From the NCBI GenBank assembly GCA_963827605.1, contig CAWHBK010000002.1, positions 744,001 to 808,000 of the forward strand: DNA of 64,000 nucleotides, read 5' to 3'. The notes below the pieces were generated by a model that had not been told where the DNA came from, did not search any database, and was given only the letters and a program-made list of their open reading frames with translations. Shown piece after piece: positions 1 through 10,357 of the stretch. Position 1 is the first letter of the stretch, and each line of letters begins with the position of its first letter. The stretch comes from DSYU01 sp963827605 (GTDB lineage: Bacteria; Chloroflexota; Anaerolineae; Anaerolineales; Anaerolineaceae). Both the position numbers and the translations under genes were made by a program.

Positions 1-152
1 TCAACATTGGCGACGTCTTTGATGTACAGGTAGCGAAGGGTAACCGGCTCGTCTGGCACACCCAGGGAAAGCCCGGAACAACCGGCCAGCAGGGCCGTGA
101 TGAGCACGAACAGGAATACGCGCTTCCCCGTGGAAACATACCTTTGCGCCAT
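1..152 (-). CDS. Lipoprotein, N-terminal part only (possible sugar-binding protein)
   Basis: The first 50 codons of a minus-strand gene run off the left edge of the window. The start at 152 is preceded by a strong GGAGGG ribosome binding site. The protein opens with a basic n-region, a hydrophobic stretch (FLFVLITALLAGC) and a clear LAGC lipobox, so it is a membrane-anchored lipoprotein. What follows (DEPVTLRYLYIKDVANV) resembles the first strand of family 1 extracellular solute-binding proteins, which in this phylum often sit beside glycosidases such as the lacZ just upstream. The solute-binding role is inference from context; only the lipoprotein start is seen. Confidence 0.7.
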   Translation of the reverse strand, partial: MAQRYVSTGKRVFLFVLITALLAGCSGLSLGVPDEPVTLRYLYIKDVANV

Positions 153-179
153 AATCGTCCCTCCTACCACTGCTCGAAA

Positions 180-214
180 GGTGGCTGCGGGCGCGTGCAT
201 TGCCCGCAGCCACC
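180..214. promoter_or_regulatory. Intercistronic hairpin
   Basis: A perfect 13-bp inverted repeat with a 9-base loop (arms 180-192 and 202-214) lies between the stop of lacZ and the start of the lipoprotein gene on the same strand. No T-run follows in the direction of transcription, so it is more likely an mRNA-stabilising or partial-attenuation hairpin than a full terminator. Confidence 0.55.
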
Positions 215-225
215 GGATTAACCCG

Positions 226-3200
226 CTATCCTACCGGCTGCACCCATTCCCGGCCCAACTTGCTCAGCCCTGCGTTTCGCTCAAAAGCAGTTGTTTGGAA
301 GGGCCGCAGCAAGATCGCAAAGTGGAATGTGCCCGGCGCCACCAGGTACTTGTCCAGCGTGCGCGGGCCGCACGAGTTGCCGCCCAGGCCGCACTGCGCC
401 AGGTCGAGATGGAAGAACGTCTCCGCTTGCCGGTTCAATTCATTGGTGTGGTAGGCCTTATACAGGTTTTCGATCGTATAGTGGCTGACCGATACCTCCA
501 GCAGCGGCTCCCCGACCGCCAGCAAGCCCGTTTCACCGTTTGATAACGCTGCCCAGCGCACATCCGTTTTGTTACCGTTCTCTTGGGGCATAATGTACGG
601 CACGTACTGCTCGTCAACCGTGCCCTGATACAACCCCACCGGCACCCCGGCTTTGCGGTCGCTGTAGCTTTCCTCAGGTCCGCGGCCCAGCCAGGTAAAC
701 TGCTCGAACCCGGCCGGCGCGGTCAGGGTCACCCCCAGGCGCGGCAGCGCTGGAAGATCCCCAAAACAGGTGATATCCTGGTCCATGTGCACCGCGCCGT
801 TGCCATAAATCGGTATACAGGATCGTGTGCTGGAACCCGGCATCTATCCCTGCCGCCTGGATCGTATGCTTTGCCCGCACCTTGACGGCTTGTGGAACCG
901 GCTGCTCGCAAGATAGCGAATCGAGACGATTCTCTAACCTGTCCAGGCCGGCCTTGAGCCACTGGGCCAGCATCTTGCGGTCCTCGTTTTCCATCCATTT
1001 GAATCCGTCGTTGTCGGTTGGTGCGCGCCAGGCATTCAGCCGCGGACCCGTCTGGACCAGGTCCGTGCCCTGCCACGCATAACGGCGGATCACGCCGCTC
1101 GCCCGGTCGAAGGCCACCACGAAATCCTCGCCGCGGATGACGAGCTCGGCGGCATCTTCCTCAACGTGCAGCGGCGCCATTTCGGCTGCGGTAAGGATTA
1201 CCGGTTCGGGGGCCGGCACGGGCATCTTAAACTGCTCCCAGGCCACTTCGTGTCCGGCTTTGGCCCAAAGGGTATCTTCTGCCAGAACAAAGCGCAAGCT
1301 CAGGAAGCATTCCGCGCCGGGCGCCAGCCGCGGCTGGCTGATAGGCACCGCAATCGTTTCGCTGAAGCCCGGGCGGGTCTTCAAGCGCGGCAGCGGCCCG
1401 CTTTGCAGCACTTCACCGTCCGCCGACAGCTGCCAGGTCCCGGCCAGGTGGCCGAGGGTTACGAAATCATGCTTGTTGGTAATTTCTATCCGGCCCTGCG
1501 CCAGGTCCACTGCATTGAATGCCACCGGCTGGATAAGCTTTTTGAACTCCACCATGGGGGGGTGAGGCGTGCGGTCGGGCCAGATCAGGCCGTTGATGCA
1601 GAAATCCATATCGTTGATCGTATCGCCAAAGTCGCCGCCGTACGCCCAGTAGCTTACGCCCTTTTCGTCAATTTTGGTCAGGCCCTGGTCCACCCAGTCC
1701 CAAATAAAACCGCCTTGCAGCCCGTGGTACGTTTCGATGGCTTCCCAATACTCTTTCAGGTTGCCCACCGAATTGCCCATCGCGTGCGCATACTCGCACA
1801 TAATTAACGGGCGCTTGTAGTTTTCATTCAGCGCATAATCGACGATGCGGTTGATCGGCGGGTACATCGGGCACACCAGGTCGGAAGACAGATGGCCCGC
1901 GTCCCAGCCCAGGCGCATCGCGCCTTCATAATGGACGATGCGCGAGGGATCATAACCGCGGATCCAACCGGCGATGGCATCGTGGTTCGGGCCGTACCCC
2001 GAACTCGTTCCCCAGCGACCAGGTGATCACAGACGCATGGTTCTTATCACGCTCCACCATGCGCGCGCCGCGTTCCAAAAAGGCCGCGCGCCATTCGGGC
2101 TCGTTGCACAGGCGGTTATATACCGAGTGTGTCTCGATGTTGGCCTCGTCCCACACGTATATCCCATATTCATCGCACAGGTCATACCAGCGCTCGTCAT
2201 TCGGGTAATGGCAGGTGCGCACGGCGTTGATATTGAACGTTTTCATCAACAAAATATCCGCCAGCATCATCTCCATGGTTAACGCCTTGCCGCGTTTGTC
2301 GTCATGCTCGTGCCGGTTAACCCCCTTGATCAACACAGCCTTGCCGTTAATCAACAGCTCGCGGTTGCGGATTTCCACCTTGCGGAACCCCACCCGGTGC
2401 GCGTATGCCTGCACGACCTCCCCCTCCGGGTTGCGCAGCGTGACCACCAGCGTATACAAGACTGGCGTCTCATGCGACCACAGTTTCGGCGCTGTCACCG
2501 GCTGGCTGAGGGTGACTTTTGCCACATCCCAGTTGCTAAATTCGTATTCAGCGCTCACCGGGTCCGCAAAGACGGCTTTGCCATCCGCGTCAAAGAGCTG
2601 CATTTCCACCCGGTAGCCGTTCGCCTGCTCGGGCGCGCCGCCAATTTTTGCCACAACCGTTAGCGATCCGTCTTTCAAATCCGCATTTAACGCGGGCTGC
2701 GCAAACACATCCGCCAGGTAGATCTGCGGCAGCGCGTAGAGCATCACCTCGCGGTACATGCCTGCCATGCGCCAGTGGTCCTGATCTTCCAGGAACGAGC
2801 CGTCCGACCAGCGGATCACTTCGGTGACCAGGCTGTTTTTCCCCGGGCGGACGTACTCGGTGATTTCAAACTCGGCCGGCAGGCGCGAGTCTTTACTGAA
2901 GCCAACTTTTTGTCCATTGACCCACACATAGAACGCCAACTCTACTCCACCAAACGAGAGGATCACCCGCCGGCCCTGCCAGTCGCCGGGCAGGTCGAAT
3001 TCACGGCGGTAAAGACCGGTCGGGTTGTCTTCCTGCGGAACAAAGGGCGGCGTGTTCGGGATGGGCATCTTCACGTTGCAGTAGATCGGCTTGTCATACC
3101 CTTGCAGCATCCAGTTGCCCGGCACGGCGATTTCGTCCCAGCCGGAAGCATCGAAATCATCCGCCTGGAACCCGGCGGGAAGGGTATCCGGGTTGGGGGC

Positions 3201-3372
3201 ATAGTGAAATTTCCAGGCCCCATTCAGGCTGCGGTACCAGGGGGTGTTCGCGCCGTCTCTGCTCAATGCGCTGAGCCGGGTCAGCAAAAGGATAACCCGT
3301 CGCGTGGGCTGGAAAGCGGTTTAACCCCACGATCTGTGGATTCTCCCAATCGTTGCGTTCCTTGATTGCCAT
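226..3372 (-). CDS. lacZ: Beta-galactosidase, LacZ type (GH2), interrupted by three frameshifts
   Basis: Hydrolyses beta-galactosides such as lactose. The reading frame is in four overlapping pieces that join into about 1,047 residues, the usual LacZ length of about 1,000-1,050. The N-terminus has the family opening RNDWENPQIVGLNRFPAHAT. The acid/base Glu lies in WSLGNE, the nucleophile Glu in IMCEYAHAMGNS, and the C-terminal domain-5 signature WLGRGPEESYSDRKAG is present. Breaks lie near 3270, 1998 and 811; removing one base at each restores family sequence, so the gene is probably intact in the organism. The start at 3372 has a GAGGTGA ribosome binding site. No signal peptide is visible, so it acts in the cytoplasm. 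The lipoprotein gene downstream on the same strand may supply the sugar. Confidence 0.93.
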
Positions 3373-3522
3373 CAGTTCACCTCATGCGGTTATTGAAAAT
3401 AGTTTTCTCAGTTTTGCTAAAAAGGGGAAGTGCTTGATTTCCAAAATGATTATAAATCACCTTTCCCTCGCGGTGCTACTTTTCAAAAGTCTTATGATTG
3501 TTATTTATTGGTAATTTGCCTA

Positions 3523-3551
3523 TTGAAATTCTGTAACAATTAAGTTATTAT
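3523..3551 (+). promoter_or_regulatory. Sigma-70-type promoter for the secreted DUF11-like protein
   Basis: TTGAAA at 3523-3528 and TATTAT at 3546-3551 are separated by 17 bases in an AT-rich stretch between lacZ and the divergent gene starting at 3620. Each hexamer matches five of six consensus positions. Confidence 0.6.
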
Positions 3552-3619
3552 AACGTTTAACAGAGTTTATCTGTTTGTTGTCGGGGGAGAGCCTTTCAAC
3601 ACTCAGAAAGAAGGGAAAA

Positions 3620-5788
3620 ATGCGTAAATTTATTGCACTTGTTTTTATTTTCGTTGTACTCCTTCTCAATGCCGCGCCTGTACTCGCGTGCGAACCACCC
3701 CCGCCGACCACCGAAACCAACTGCGATGATTTGGGTAGGGGGTACCAATTCGGTTTCCGGCTGCAGGGCGCCCCAAACGGGACGTACGCTCTCACCTCGT
3801 CCTCTGGCAGGTTGACCGGTGGCGCTCCCTCCGACCGCAATAACACCGTAAAAATCTCCCACAGCGATGCCCGCTCCTTTGATTGGGACGCATCCTTGGG
3901 GATTGACGCGGTCATCATCCAGGCGGGTGGGCAAACCAAGGTCAAGAAACTAAACGAAGAAACGAGTGGAAATCGCTTCCATGGCGCAACTGACTGGCGC
4001 GGCAAGCCTTACCGCGTCGAAAAAGTTGAATTCTGCTACGACTATGCCCTGGACGTTTCCACAAGCGCGGAAGGCATCCCGACCGGCGGTCCTGCGACCT
4101 GGGAAATTACCAAAACCGTAGCAGCCGCCGAAAAATCCGCCTTCGCGAGTGAAAAGGCGGTCTTTGACTATACCGTTGCTGTGCATAAAGTTGCCGGGGG
4201 TGACAGCGGTTACAACGTCAAGAGCAACGTGACAATCAAGAACAATACGCCCCTGACCGCTACAATTACCTCGGTCAAAGGCAGCCTCAATCCCGGCTCT
4301 GTGACCCTATTATTGGATTGCGGCGATGTGCATTTCCCCTACCGGCTCTCCGCCGGGAATGAGCTAACCTGCAGCGCCGCCACCAGCCTGACCAGCCAGT
4401 TAGACGGTACCGTGACTGCGGAAGTCAAGACCTACGGCAAGGTTAGCGGCAACTCAGCCCGGGCAAATATCGCCTGGAGCGGTGCGCCTGCCGCTGCCCC
4501 CGCGGACGATGGCAGCCTGGTGACCGTTACCGACACCAACGTCGCTTTTGGCGGCCCCTACACCGTTTCCGGCGACCAGACCTGGACCTACGCGGTTGAG
4601 CTTGCCTGCCCGGGTGACCCGGCTGCCTATACCAATGGACAACAGTCAACCAAACTGGACAATACCGCCGCCATTACCGAAACCGGCCAGTCGGCCAGCC
4701 AGTCTGTCACGTTGCTGTGCTATGCGCCTACCGTCAGCACAACCGCCGGCGCCACCTATGATGAGCTCTACACGTGGGGAATCACCAAGACCAGCCCGCT
4801 AACCGTGCTGGAGCTGCAAGAGAACGAGAGCGCCAGTGTTGACTACGTCACCACGGTTAGCGTCACCAGCCTGACCCAAACAAATGTCAAGCTGGCAGGC
4901 TCTGTCACCATCGGCAACCCCCGTCCAGATGCGCCGCTCACCGTCGACCTGATCGACGAAATGGCGCCGGGCGTTCCCGCCCCGCTCGCCGGCTGCGCCA
5001 GCCCGCTAACCGTTGCGGCAGGCAAGTCGGTAACCTGTAACTTTGAGACCGCCCCCGAAACGCTGCCCGCGGGCGCCAACAATGTCCAGGTCGTTTTCAA
5101 CGGCATCACCTTTGCCGCCACCGCGCCGTTCGAAGCCGCGGTCAATGACAAAATCGATGAATGCGTAACCGTCACCGATACCGCCTTCGAAGCACCGCTG
5201 GGTGTGGTCTGCGCCGATCAGGCCCCCGCCACGTTCCCCTACAGCGTGACGGTTGGCCCATATCCCAAGTGCCGGGAGACCACCTACCTCAACACCGCCA
5301 CGTTTGTCACCAACGACACCGGCGTTTCCGATTTCTCGACCTGGGAACTGCCGATCGACATCAAGTGCCCCATCGTGACCAACTGCGTGCGCACCATCCT
5401 ATACTGGCAGAACCATTCCAACCAGGCTGATCCCACCACCTATAACGCAACCTGGAACCTGGTCTCGCCCAGCGGCCCTGCCACACCCTTCTACACCACC
5501 GGGTCTACCTGGATCCAGATCCTGGGAAGCAATGCCGGCACCAGCACCTATCTGAAACTGGCCCAGGCCTACGCCGCCGCAAAACTCAACACCCTTTGGG
5601 GAGCATTACCCACTGAGGCGGTCGGCATGAACCTTACGCAGGCCGAAGCATTGTTAGCGCAATATGCCACCACCCAAAGCCAGGTCACCGGCGCCGTCAC
5701 AACGGAATTCAGAAATGCCACCACGGGACTGAGCAACTTCAACCGTGGCGTAACCGGCTCGCCGGTTTGCACGGACTGCAACGAGTAA
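3620..5788 (+). CDS. Secreted DUF11-like repeat protein
   Basis: A 722-residue exported protein. I choose the ATG at 3620 because it follows AAGAAGGG and starts a typical Sec signal peptide (MRKFIALVFIFVVLLLNAAP, cleavage near VLA-CE). After a short N-terminal domain, at least two related beta-sandwich units begin with WEITKTV (about residue 145) and WGITKTSP (about residue 380). Each carries a TVTDT-type strand and paired cysteines, as in DUF11/adhesin-type domains. The last 130 residues (from about residue 590, CVRTILYWQNHSNQ) differ and hold the sequence YWQNH followed by a helical stretch. No LPXTG or membrane anchor is seen, so it is released or bound non-covalently. Function is unknown; a structural surface or matrix role is inference. 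Confidence 0.75.
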   Translation: MRKFIALVFIFVVLLLNAAPVLACEPPPPTTETNCDDLGRGYQFGFRLQGAPNGTYALTSSSGRLTGGAPSDRNNTVKISHSDARSFDWDASLGIDAVIIQAGGQTKVKKLNEETSGNRFHGATDWRGKPYRVEKVEFCYDYALDVSTSAEGIPTGGPATWEITKTVAAAEKSAFASEKAVFDYTVAVHKVAGGDSGYNVKSNVTIKNNTPLTATITSVKGSLNPGSVTLLLDCGDVHFPYRLSAGNELTCSAATSLTSQLDGTVTAEVKTYGKVSGNSARANIAWSGAPAAAPADDGSLVTVTDTNVAFGGPYTVSGDQTWTYAVELACPGDPAAYTNGQQSTKLDNTAAITETGQSASQSVTLLCYAPTVSTTAGATYDELYTWGITKTSPLTVLELQENESASVDYVTTVSVTSLTQTNVKLAGSVTIGNPRPDAPLTVDLIDEMAPGVPAPLAGCASPLTVAAGKSVTCNFETAPETLPAGANNVQVVFNGITFAATAPFEAAVNDKIDECVTVTDTAFEAPLGVVCADQAPATFPYSVTVGPYPKCRETTYLNTATFVTNDTGVSDFSTWELPIDIKCPIVTNCVRTILYWQNHSNQADPTTYNATWNLVSPSGPATPFYTTGSTWIQILGSNAGTSTYLKLAQAYAAAKLNTLWGALPTEAVGMNLTQAEALLAQYATTQSQVTGAVTTEFRNATTGLSNFNRGVTGSPVCTDCNE

Positions 5789-5820
5789 CCCATAGTCAGT
5801 TCATTCGCCTGAAATACCCG

Positions 5821-5860
5821 GGCCCGCGCCAGTTTTTTCACTGGCGCGGGCCAATTTTTT
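5821..5860 (+). terminator. Rho-independent terminator after the secreted protein gene
   Basis: A perfect 13-bp GC-rich stem (5821-5833 with 5840-5852) is followed by AATTTTTT, 32 bases after the stop codon. Confidence 0.9.
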
Positions 5861-6539
5861 CCCCACCCATAGCAACCGCTTTTTACGCATCCCGCCGCCG
5901 CCCTCCCCCATACCCCCGGGCTGTGTTCCAGCCGCTCGTCCCCGCGACCTTCGCCGGGCTAGGACAACCAGGCCCGGTGAAACCGGGCGGAAATCAAGAA
6001 TTTTCCCGTTCTTACAGCCGGTTTTAGCGGTTGGCAATGCCAACCGTGGCTTGGGCTTTGTAGCCCGGCGCTTTCGCCAACGAAGTTGGCGCTGGCGCCG
6101 GGCATCGATGGAGAACAACAATTCTGAAAAATGCTATCAACTATGAGAAAGCATACCCTACCCCCTGGCTGTGTTCCATCCGCCGTCCCGCGACCCGCGC
6201 GCCCTGCATTGTTCTCGCAGGGTGCGAGAAGCGTAGCAACCGACGGTCTGGTCCGAACATCGGGAAGACCGGGTGGTTTGCCAGGCGCCGCGGGGCGCAG
6301 CACACCAACATTTGCCCCAGGCCCGCCCTGCCCAAAGGCGCCTTGCGCAGCCTACAAGGTTGAGTTTGATCTTGATCCGCAAGCGCGTTGTTTGGCAAAC
6401 AACGCGCTTGCGGATAAAAAATCTCCCCCTCCGGTAGGTCACCGGAGAGGGAGCGGGAGGGGAAGATAGATAGGGGAGGGATCTATCATTCCGAAAATTT
6501 TGCTCTGCTAAATCAAATTGTTGTTTGCCTTCGGACTGA
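5861..6539. repeat. Gene-free repeat region with palindromes and a direct repeat
   Basis: I see no credible gene in these 680 bases. It holds a nested hairpin at 6063-6103 (outer arms GCCCGGCGC/GCGCCGGGC, inner arms CGCCAAC/GTTGGCG), a perfect palindrome with 20-bp arms at 6375-6394/6396-6415, and an imperfect direct repeat (5908-5949 and 6153-6194, sharing CTGTGTTCCA then a CCGC-CGTCCCGCGACC-like stretch). The pattern suggests decayed miniature or REP-like repeat elements. Open frames here look like chance frames in GC-rich DNA. Confidence 0.6.
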
Positions 6540-7791
6540 CTACTGAACGAGCTCGACCATCGGCGGGAAGTGGAACAGCTCCGCCGCGTTGTAAAGAATA
6601 TTCACATCCGGGGTCCCATGGAAGCGGATTTTATCGCAGATGATCGCGGTATGGTATCCCGCATCATTTGGGTTGCCGCCGATATCGCAAAAGGCGCCCG
6701 GCGCAAAAATGACACCCTGGAAGTATGCCTCGGAGTTGCCGCCGAAATTGATCTCGGAAGTGTTGCTCTTCGGCACATACAGAGCCATGCCGCCCCACTG
6801 GGTGCCGGCTGCATCCTTCATGTCCGTCGCGGCGCGAAAATCGATGCTGTCATTGCCGGTTTGTTTAATCCCGCCGCTCAGCAGCACGACCAGGACGCCT
6901 TTCCCAACATAGTCGCCTTTACCAATCCCGCCATTTACGCAGTGAATGCCGGGTTGGAGGGTTCCCTCGCTCAGACCGGAGGAATAGTAGTAATAGTCGA
7001 CGTCATTGATGACGGCATGTTTTGACCCACCGGAAGCAGCCCAACCGCTGGCTTCAGCTCGCCGACGGGCAGGTCGGATCTCTCATTCCAGCCATCCCAT
7101 AGGCATCGTCTCTTTCTGGTTTGACCGGACTAAAGGGCTTCGAGCTGCCACTGAAACCATTCTCCATCGCGTAATAGACCTTTCCACCATTGGTCACATT
7201 GATCCCACCCGAGGCGCCATTCTTGGTCATGCCGCCGCTCGAGCGGATGTTCCCGCTATCCACGATAACCTTTGTATTGCCGTTGAAGAGAACCGAGTCG
7301 CTCGACACGCGGTCCAGGGAAAGAATAGCATCCCCGGCGGTGGCGCTGTCAAACGTTTTGGCGTGCGCGATTGCTTCCACGGTGACTTCTTCCGCGCCGC
7401 TCCAGAATATTTGGGCGAAGATGGGATTCAAGTGTACCGTGATCTTGGCCTGATAATATTCGTTTGCCGATTCAAAGCCGCAGACTGCGCAGTACGGGCC
7501 GCCGATGGGCGGGTTGTTGATCTCGACCCAGTTGGTTTCCCAATCATTGTTGTAACCGTTGAAGGCTGCCAGGTCATAGCCAACGTTGACGGCATTCACC
7601 ACGTCCATCGAGCCTGCCACAGCTTCGTATGCAGCCCCAAGCGCGGCGGCATCGGCGGCGTTTTGCGCCTGGCGCCGGGAGGCGTAGATTTGACCAAAAT
7701 CTACCGCCAGCGCCGCAAAACCAAAAATCCCTACGATTGAGAGGACAATCAAAACCATTGCTTGTCCGCGTTCGGATGAGTGCTTGTTCAT
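6540..7791 (-). CDS. TadG/TadE-like pilus-assembly protein, one frameshift
   Basis: The N-terminus SSERGQAMVLIVLSIVGIFG followed by FAALAVDFGQIYASRRQAQN and AADAAALGAAYEA is the TadG-type signature: a short tail, one membrane helix, then the alanine-rich segment. The family is part of Flp/Tad pilus secretion. The rest (about 415 residues in all) is a secreted beta-rich domain with many Gly/Asn/Ser residues, ending in a stretch like polymer-forming surface proteins (DSIDFRAATDMKDAAGTQWG). Two frames join between 7054 and 6887 if one base is removed (VDYYYYSSGL... bridges them). Tandem Flp pilin genes sit 46 kb away in this window, but the tadA/B/C machinery is not here. Confidence 0.75.
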
Positions 7792-8123
7792 GGGTTCGCC
7801 TTTATAGAGGGAGACAAAGTAAGGACAGTTTCAATACTTCGTACTCGGAGGGTTCCTCCGATCGAATACGAAATAATTAAGCCTATCGAGCAGGTTATGC
7901 GCTAAAACGCTCTTTGCAAATTTTCATATCGCCCCTTTCGGACTGCTTGTTACGGTAATAAATTTATTAGTACTGAGTTATGATTTTGTAATGCAATTAT
8001 AACACTATTGTTAGAATTCGGTGTAACAATTTTGAAAGGAATCCGTTACCCATTTTACGGGTTAATCTCGCCTGGAACAGCTCACCCCATACGCAATTGC
8101 AACACAACCGTTATAATCTGCGC
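7792..8123. promoter_or_regulatory. AT-rich divergent promoter region
   Basis: This gap has no gene. It is AT-rich and carries a minus-strand TATAAT (plus strand 7996-8001) that could serve the TadG-like gene, with no good -35. A plus-strand TATAAT at 8112-8117 lies only six bases before the ATG at 8124 and would give a leaderless transcript of the phosphotransferase gene. Confidence 0.4.
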
Positions 8124-9081
8124 ATGCTGGCATCTGCACAGGCTCAAAAATTTTCCCAGGTAATTCAAGCGCTTGCGCCCCACAGCCGGCTCGTCGAGGT
8201 CTGGCCTTTAAGCGGTGGGATCTCCGCGGAGATGACCGCGCTTGCTTTTGAGCGCCCGGATGGCCAGGCCGGCAAAGTTGTTGTCCGCCGGCCGGGTAAC
8301 CCGACTCTGAAACAAAACCCGCTTGCGGCGGAATTCGAATACAAGGTCTTACAGTTGACCCGTTCGCTCGGATTGGCTGTCCCTGCGCCGCTGTACTTTG
8401 ACCCAACCGGCGAAATTTTCCCCACCCCGTACCTGGTCATCGAATATATTGAGGGCCAGCCTGAATTCTCCCCCACCGGCCCGGATCTTTTCACGCAGCA
8501 GATGGCGGCGCATCTGGCCCAGATCCACAGCGCGGACTGCTCAGCGCTGGACTGTTCTTTTCTACCCGCACCGTCCCATGCTTTCGCGGGGGATTTTACA
8601 AGCTGGGCCCAAAAGGTAGACCCAATTTTTGAGGTGCAGCGCATCCACGCTGCCCTGGCAGAGGGTCTGGCCCATTCCGCGGCGCAATGCCCCCACCCTG
8701 CTGCACGGGGATTACTGGCCGGGTAACATTTTATGGCAGGCGGGCCGCCTGGTAGCGGTGATTGATTGGGAAGACGCCCAATGGGGCGACCCGCTCCTCG
8801 ATTTCGCCATCAGCCGGCTGGATATCGGATGGATATTTGGGATCGACGCGCTGAATTCTTTCACCCGCCACTACCTGAGCAGGCTGCCGGTCGATACCGC
8901 TGCCCTCCCCTATTGGGACCTGATCGCGGCCTTGCGCCTCGCCCGTCTGGCCGGAGCAAACCTCACCCAATGGGCGGCCTTCTTTCCACCCTTTGGCCGG
9001 CCGGACATCACGGAACAAACCATTACGGATTTTTACCGGTTCTTTATCCAGCAGGCGTTTGAAAAACTGGGCTGGCGCTAA
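8124..9081 (+). CDS. APH-family phosphotransferase, one frameshift
   Basis: A small-molecule kinase of the aminoglycoside phosphotransferase fold, about 318 residues once joined. The N-lobe has a glycine-containing strand (LSGGISAEM) and KVVVRRPG with the nucleotide-binding lysine. The catalytic loop is LLHGDYWPGNILW (Brenner-type HGD..N motif) and the metal-binding aspartate lies in VAVIDWEDAQWGDPLLD. The frame breaks near 8685 (one extra base), just before the catalytic loop. Members act on aminoglycosides, choline, homoserine or fructosamine; the substrate here cannot be told. The last 38 bases overlap the convergent gene ending at 9044. Confidence 0.85.
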
Positions 9082-10312
9082 ATGTTAAGGTCGCCTGTTC
9101 GCTGGCGCCGCTCGCGTGCGTGAGCGGTTTTTTGAGGGCCTGCTCCATCCAGTCAGCCGCCTCTTTATCCTTCTCCATCGCCTGAAGGATCAGCGCCGCA
9201 ATGCGCCGCCGGACGGCCGGGTCGGCCAGCTTGCGAATGTGCTCCTCGGAGCGCCCATCCCCCCCAACCAGTCCCCAGATCTGCCACATCAAATCATGCT
9301 CGCTTTCAAAACATTCCGCGGCAGCCAGCAAATCCTCTTCCAGCGCGGGTTCCGCGCCCACTGCACCCGCAGCGCCCGCTGCGTCCGCTGCTGCGACAGC
9401 TGCGCCCGCTGCCAGTTCCATAAACTTCGCCGCGTACCAGCGGCCCTCGGCCACCATTCCAACCGCGTCATCATGCGCCAGGAAGCGCTCGCGCAGCCCG
9501 GCCATATCCTTAGGAAAATCTTCGTCGCGCAGCAGCGCATTCGCCCAGGCTTGAAACGCCGCGATACCGTTATGGCGGCCCGCATTTCGCGGACCGTCCC
9601 ACGTGACCGGCGCGCGCATCACTTCCAGCGCCCAACCCAGCGCGTCGCGGTACGCGGGGCCTTGCGGCGCTGCCGGCTGCTGCTCGCCAAAAATCAGCAG
9701 GTTCTGGGTACTCGCGAACCAGTCTCGCTTGCGAAATTCTCCACTCGCCTCATACGCGACCCCGTGGTTATATTCCGGGAAATCCTGGAAGAAGTTCCAA
9801 CCCATCAGCACATCCCCGTTCTCGTCATAACCCGTGACCAGGCAGGCTTCGGGCGGGCCGATCACCCCCAAAGCGATCACCGGGCGGCCCAGGTCGCGCA
9901 GGCTGTGCAGGATGGCATTCCGGTAGAGCTGCTCATCGGCATGCCGGCCCGCAGGGTCCACCAGGGTCAATGCATAACCGCTGGCCGCAAATGCGCGCCG
10001 GAAAGGCGCCCAGGTGTCAGCGGGCGTACCCATCATTCCCGCGTGGTCGCCCTGCCAGGCCAGGCGAAAGGCACACCCGGAGAAACCCATCAGGCAGGTA
10101 TATGTGTTATCTAGCCGCCAGGTGGAGTTGTCCGCGGAGATCAGGCGGTAGCCAAAGCCCTGTCCAAAATAATCCAGGCAAGCGCGCAGGCAGGCCGGGA
10201 AAGGAAAATCTTCTGGACAGCGCTCGCCGCCTTGATAAAAACCAACCCGCGGCACGCCGGATAGGAGATAACGGGCAGGCGCCGCGGGTTGGTTTTTGTT
10301 CTGCAATGCCAT
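9044..10312 (-). CDS. BtrH_N/papain-fold-like protein
   Basis: A 422-residue soluble protein. I place the start at 10312 because GGAGGA precedes it by seven bases; an in-frame ATG 15 bases upstream overlaps that site. The N-terminal third (FPACLRACLDYFGQGFGYRL, then LMGFSGCAFRL, and later ALGVIGPPEACLVTGYDENG) resembles the butirosin BtrH N-terminal/papain-like fold, with Cys in CLRACLDYFG and a later LVTGYD strand. Around residue 310-345 is an Ala-rich low-complexity linker before a helical C-terminal part. The fold assignment is from memory of the family pattern; the enzyme activity is unknown. It may be co-transcribed with the small ORF 30 bases upstream. Confidence 0.6.
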   Translation of the reverse strand: MALQNKNQPAAPARYLLSGVPRVGFYQGGERCPEDFPFPACLRACLDYFGQGFGYRLISADNSTWRLDNTYTCLMGFSGCAFRLAWQGDHAGMMGTPADTWAPFRRAFAASGYALTLVDPAGRHADEQLYRNAILHSLRDLGRPVIALGVIGPPEACLVTGYDENGDVLMGWNFFQDFPEYNHGVAYEASGEFRKRDWFASTQNLLIFGEQQPAAPQGPAYRDALGWALEVMRAPVTWDGPRNAGRHNGIAAFQAWANALLRDEDFPKDMAGLRERFLAHDDAVGMVAEGRWYAAKFMELAAGAAVAAADAAGAAGAVGAEPALEEDLLAAAECFESEHDLMWQIWGLVGGDGRSEEHIRKLADPAVRRRIAALILQAMEKDKEAADWMEQALKKPLTHASGASEQATLTFSASPVFQTPAG

Positions 10313-10357
10313 GGAGCGTTCCTCCATTGCGAAGGGTGCTATAACGAGCCAGTTGTT

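Noticed and set aside
5801..6469. Several 80-115-codon frames in the gap after the secreted protein
   Set aside because: They cross the terminator and palindromes and share no protein family features.
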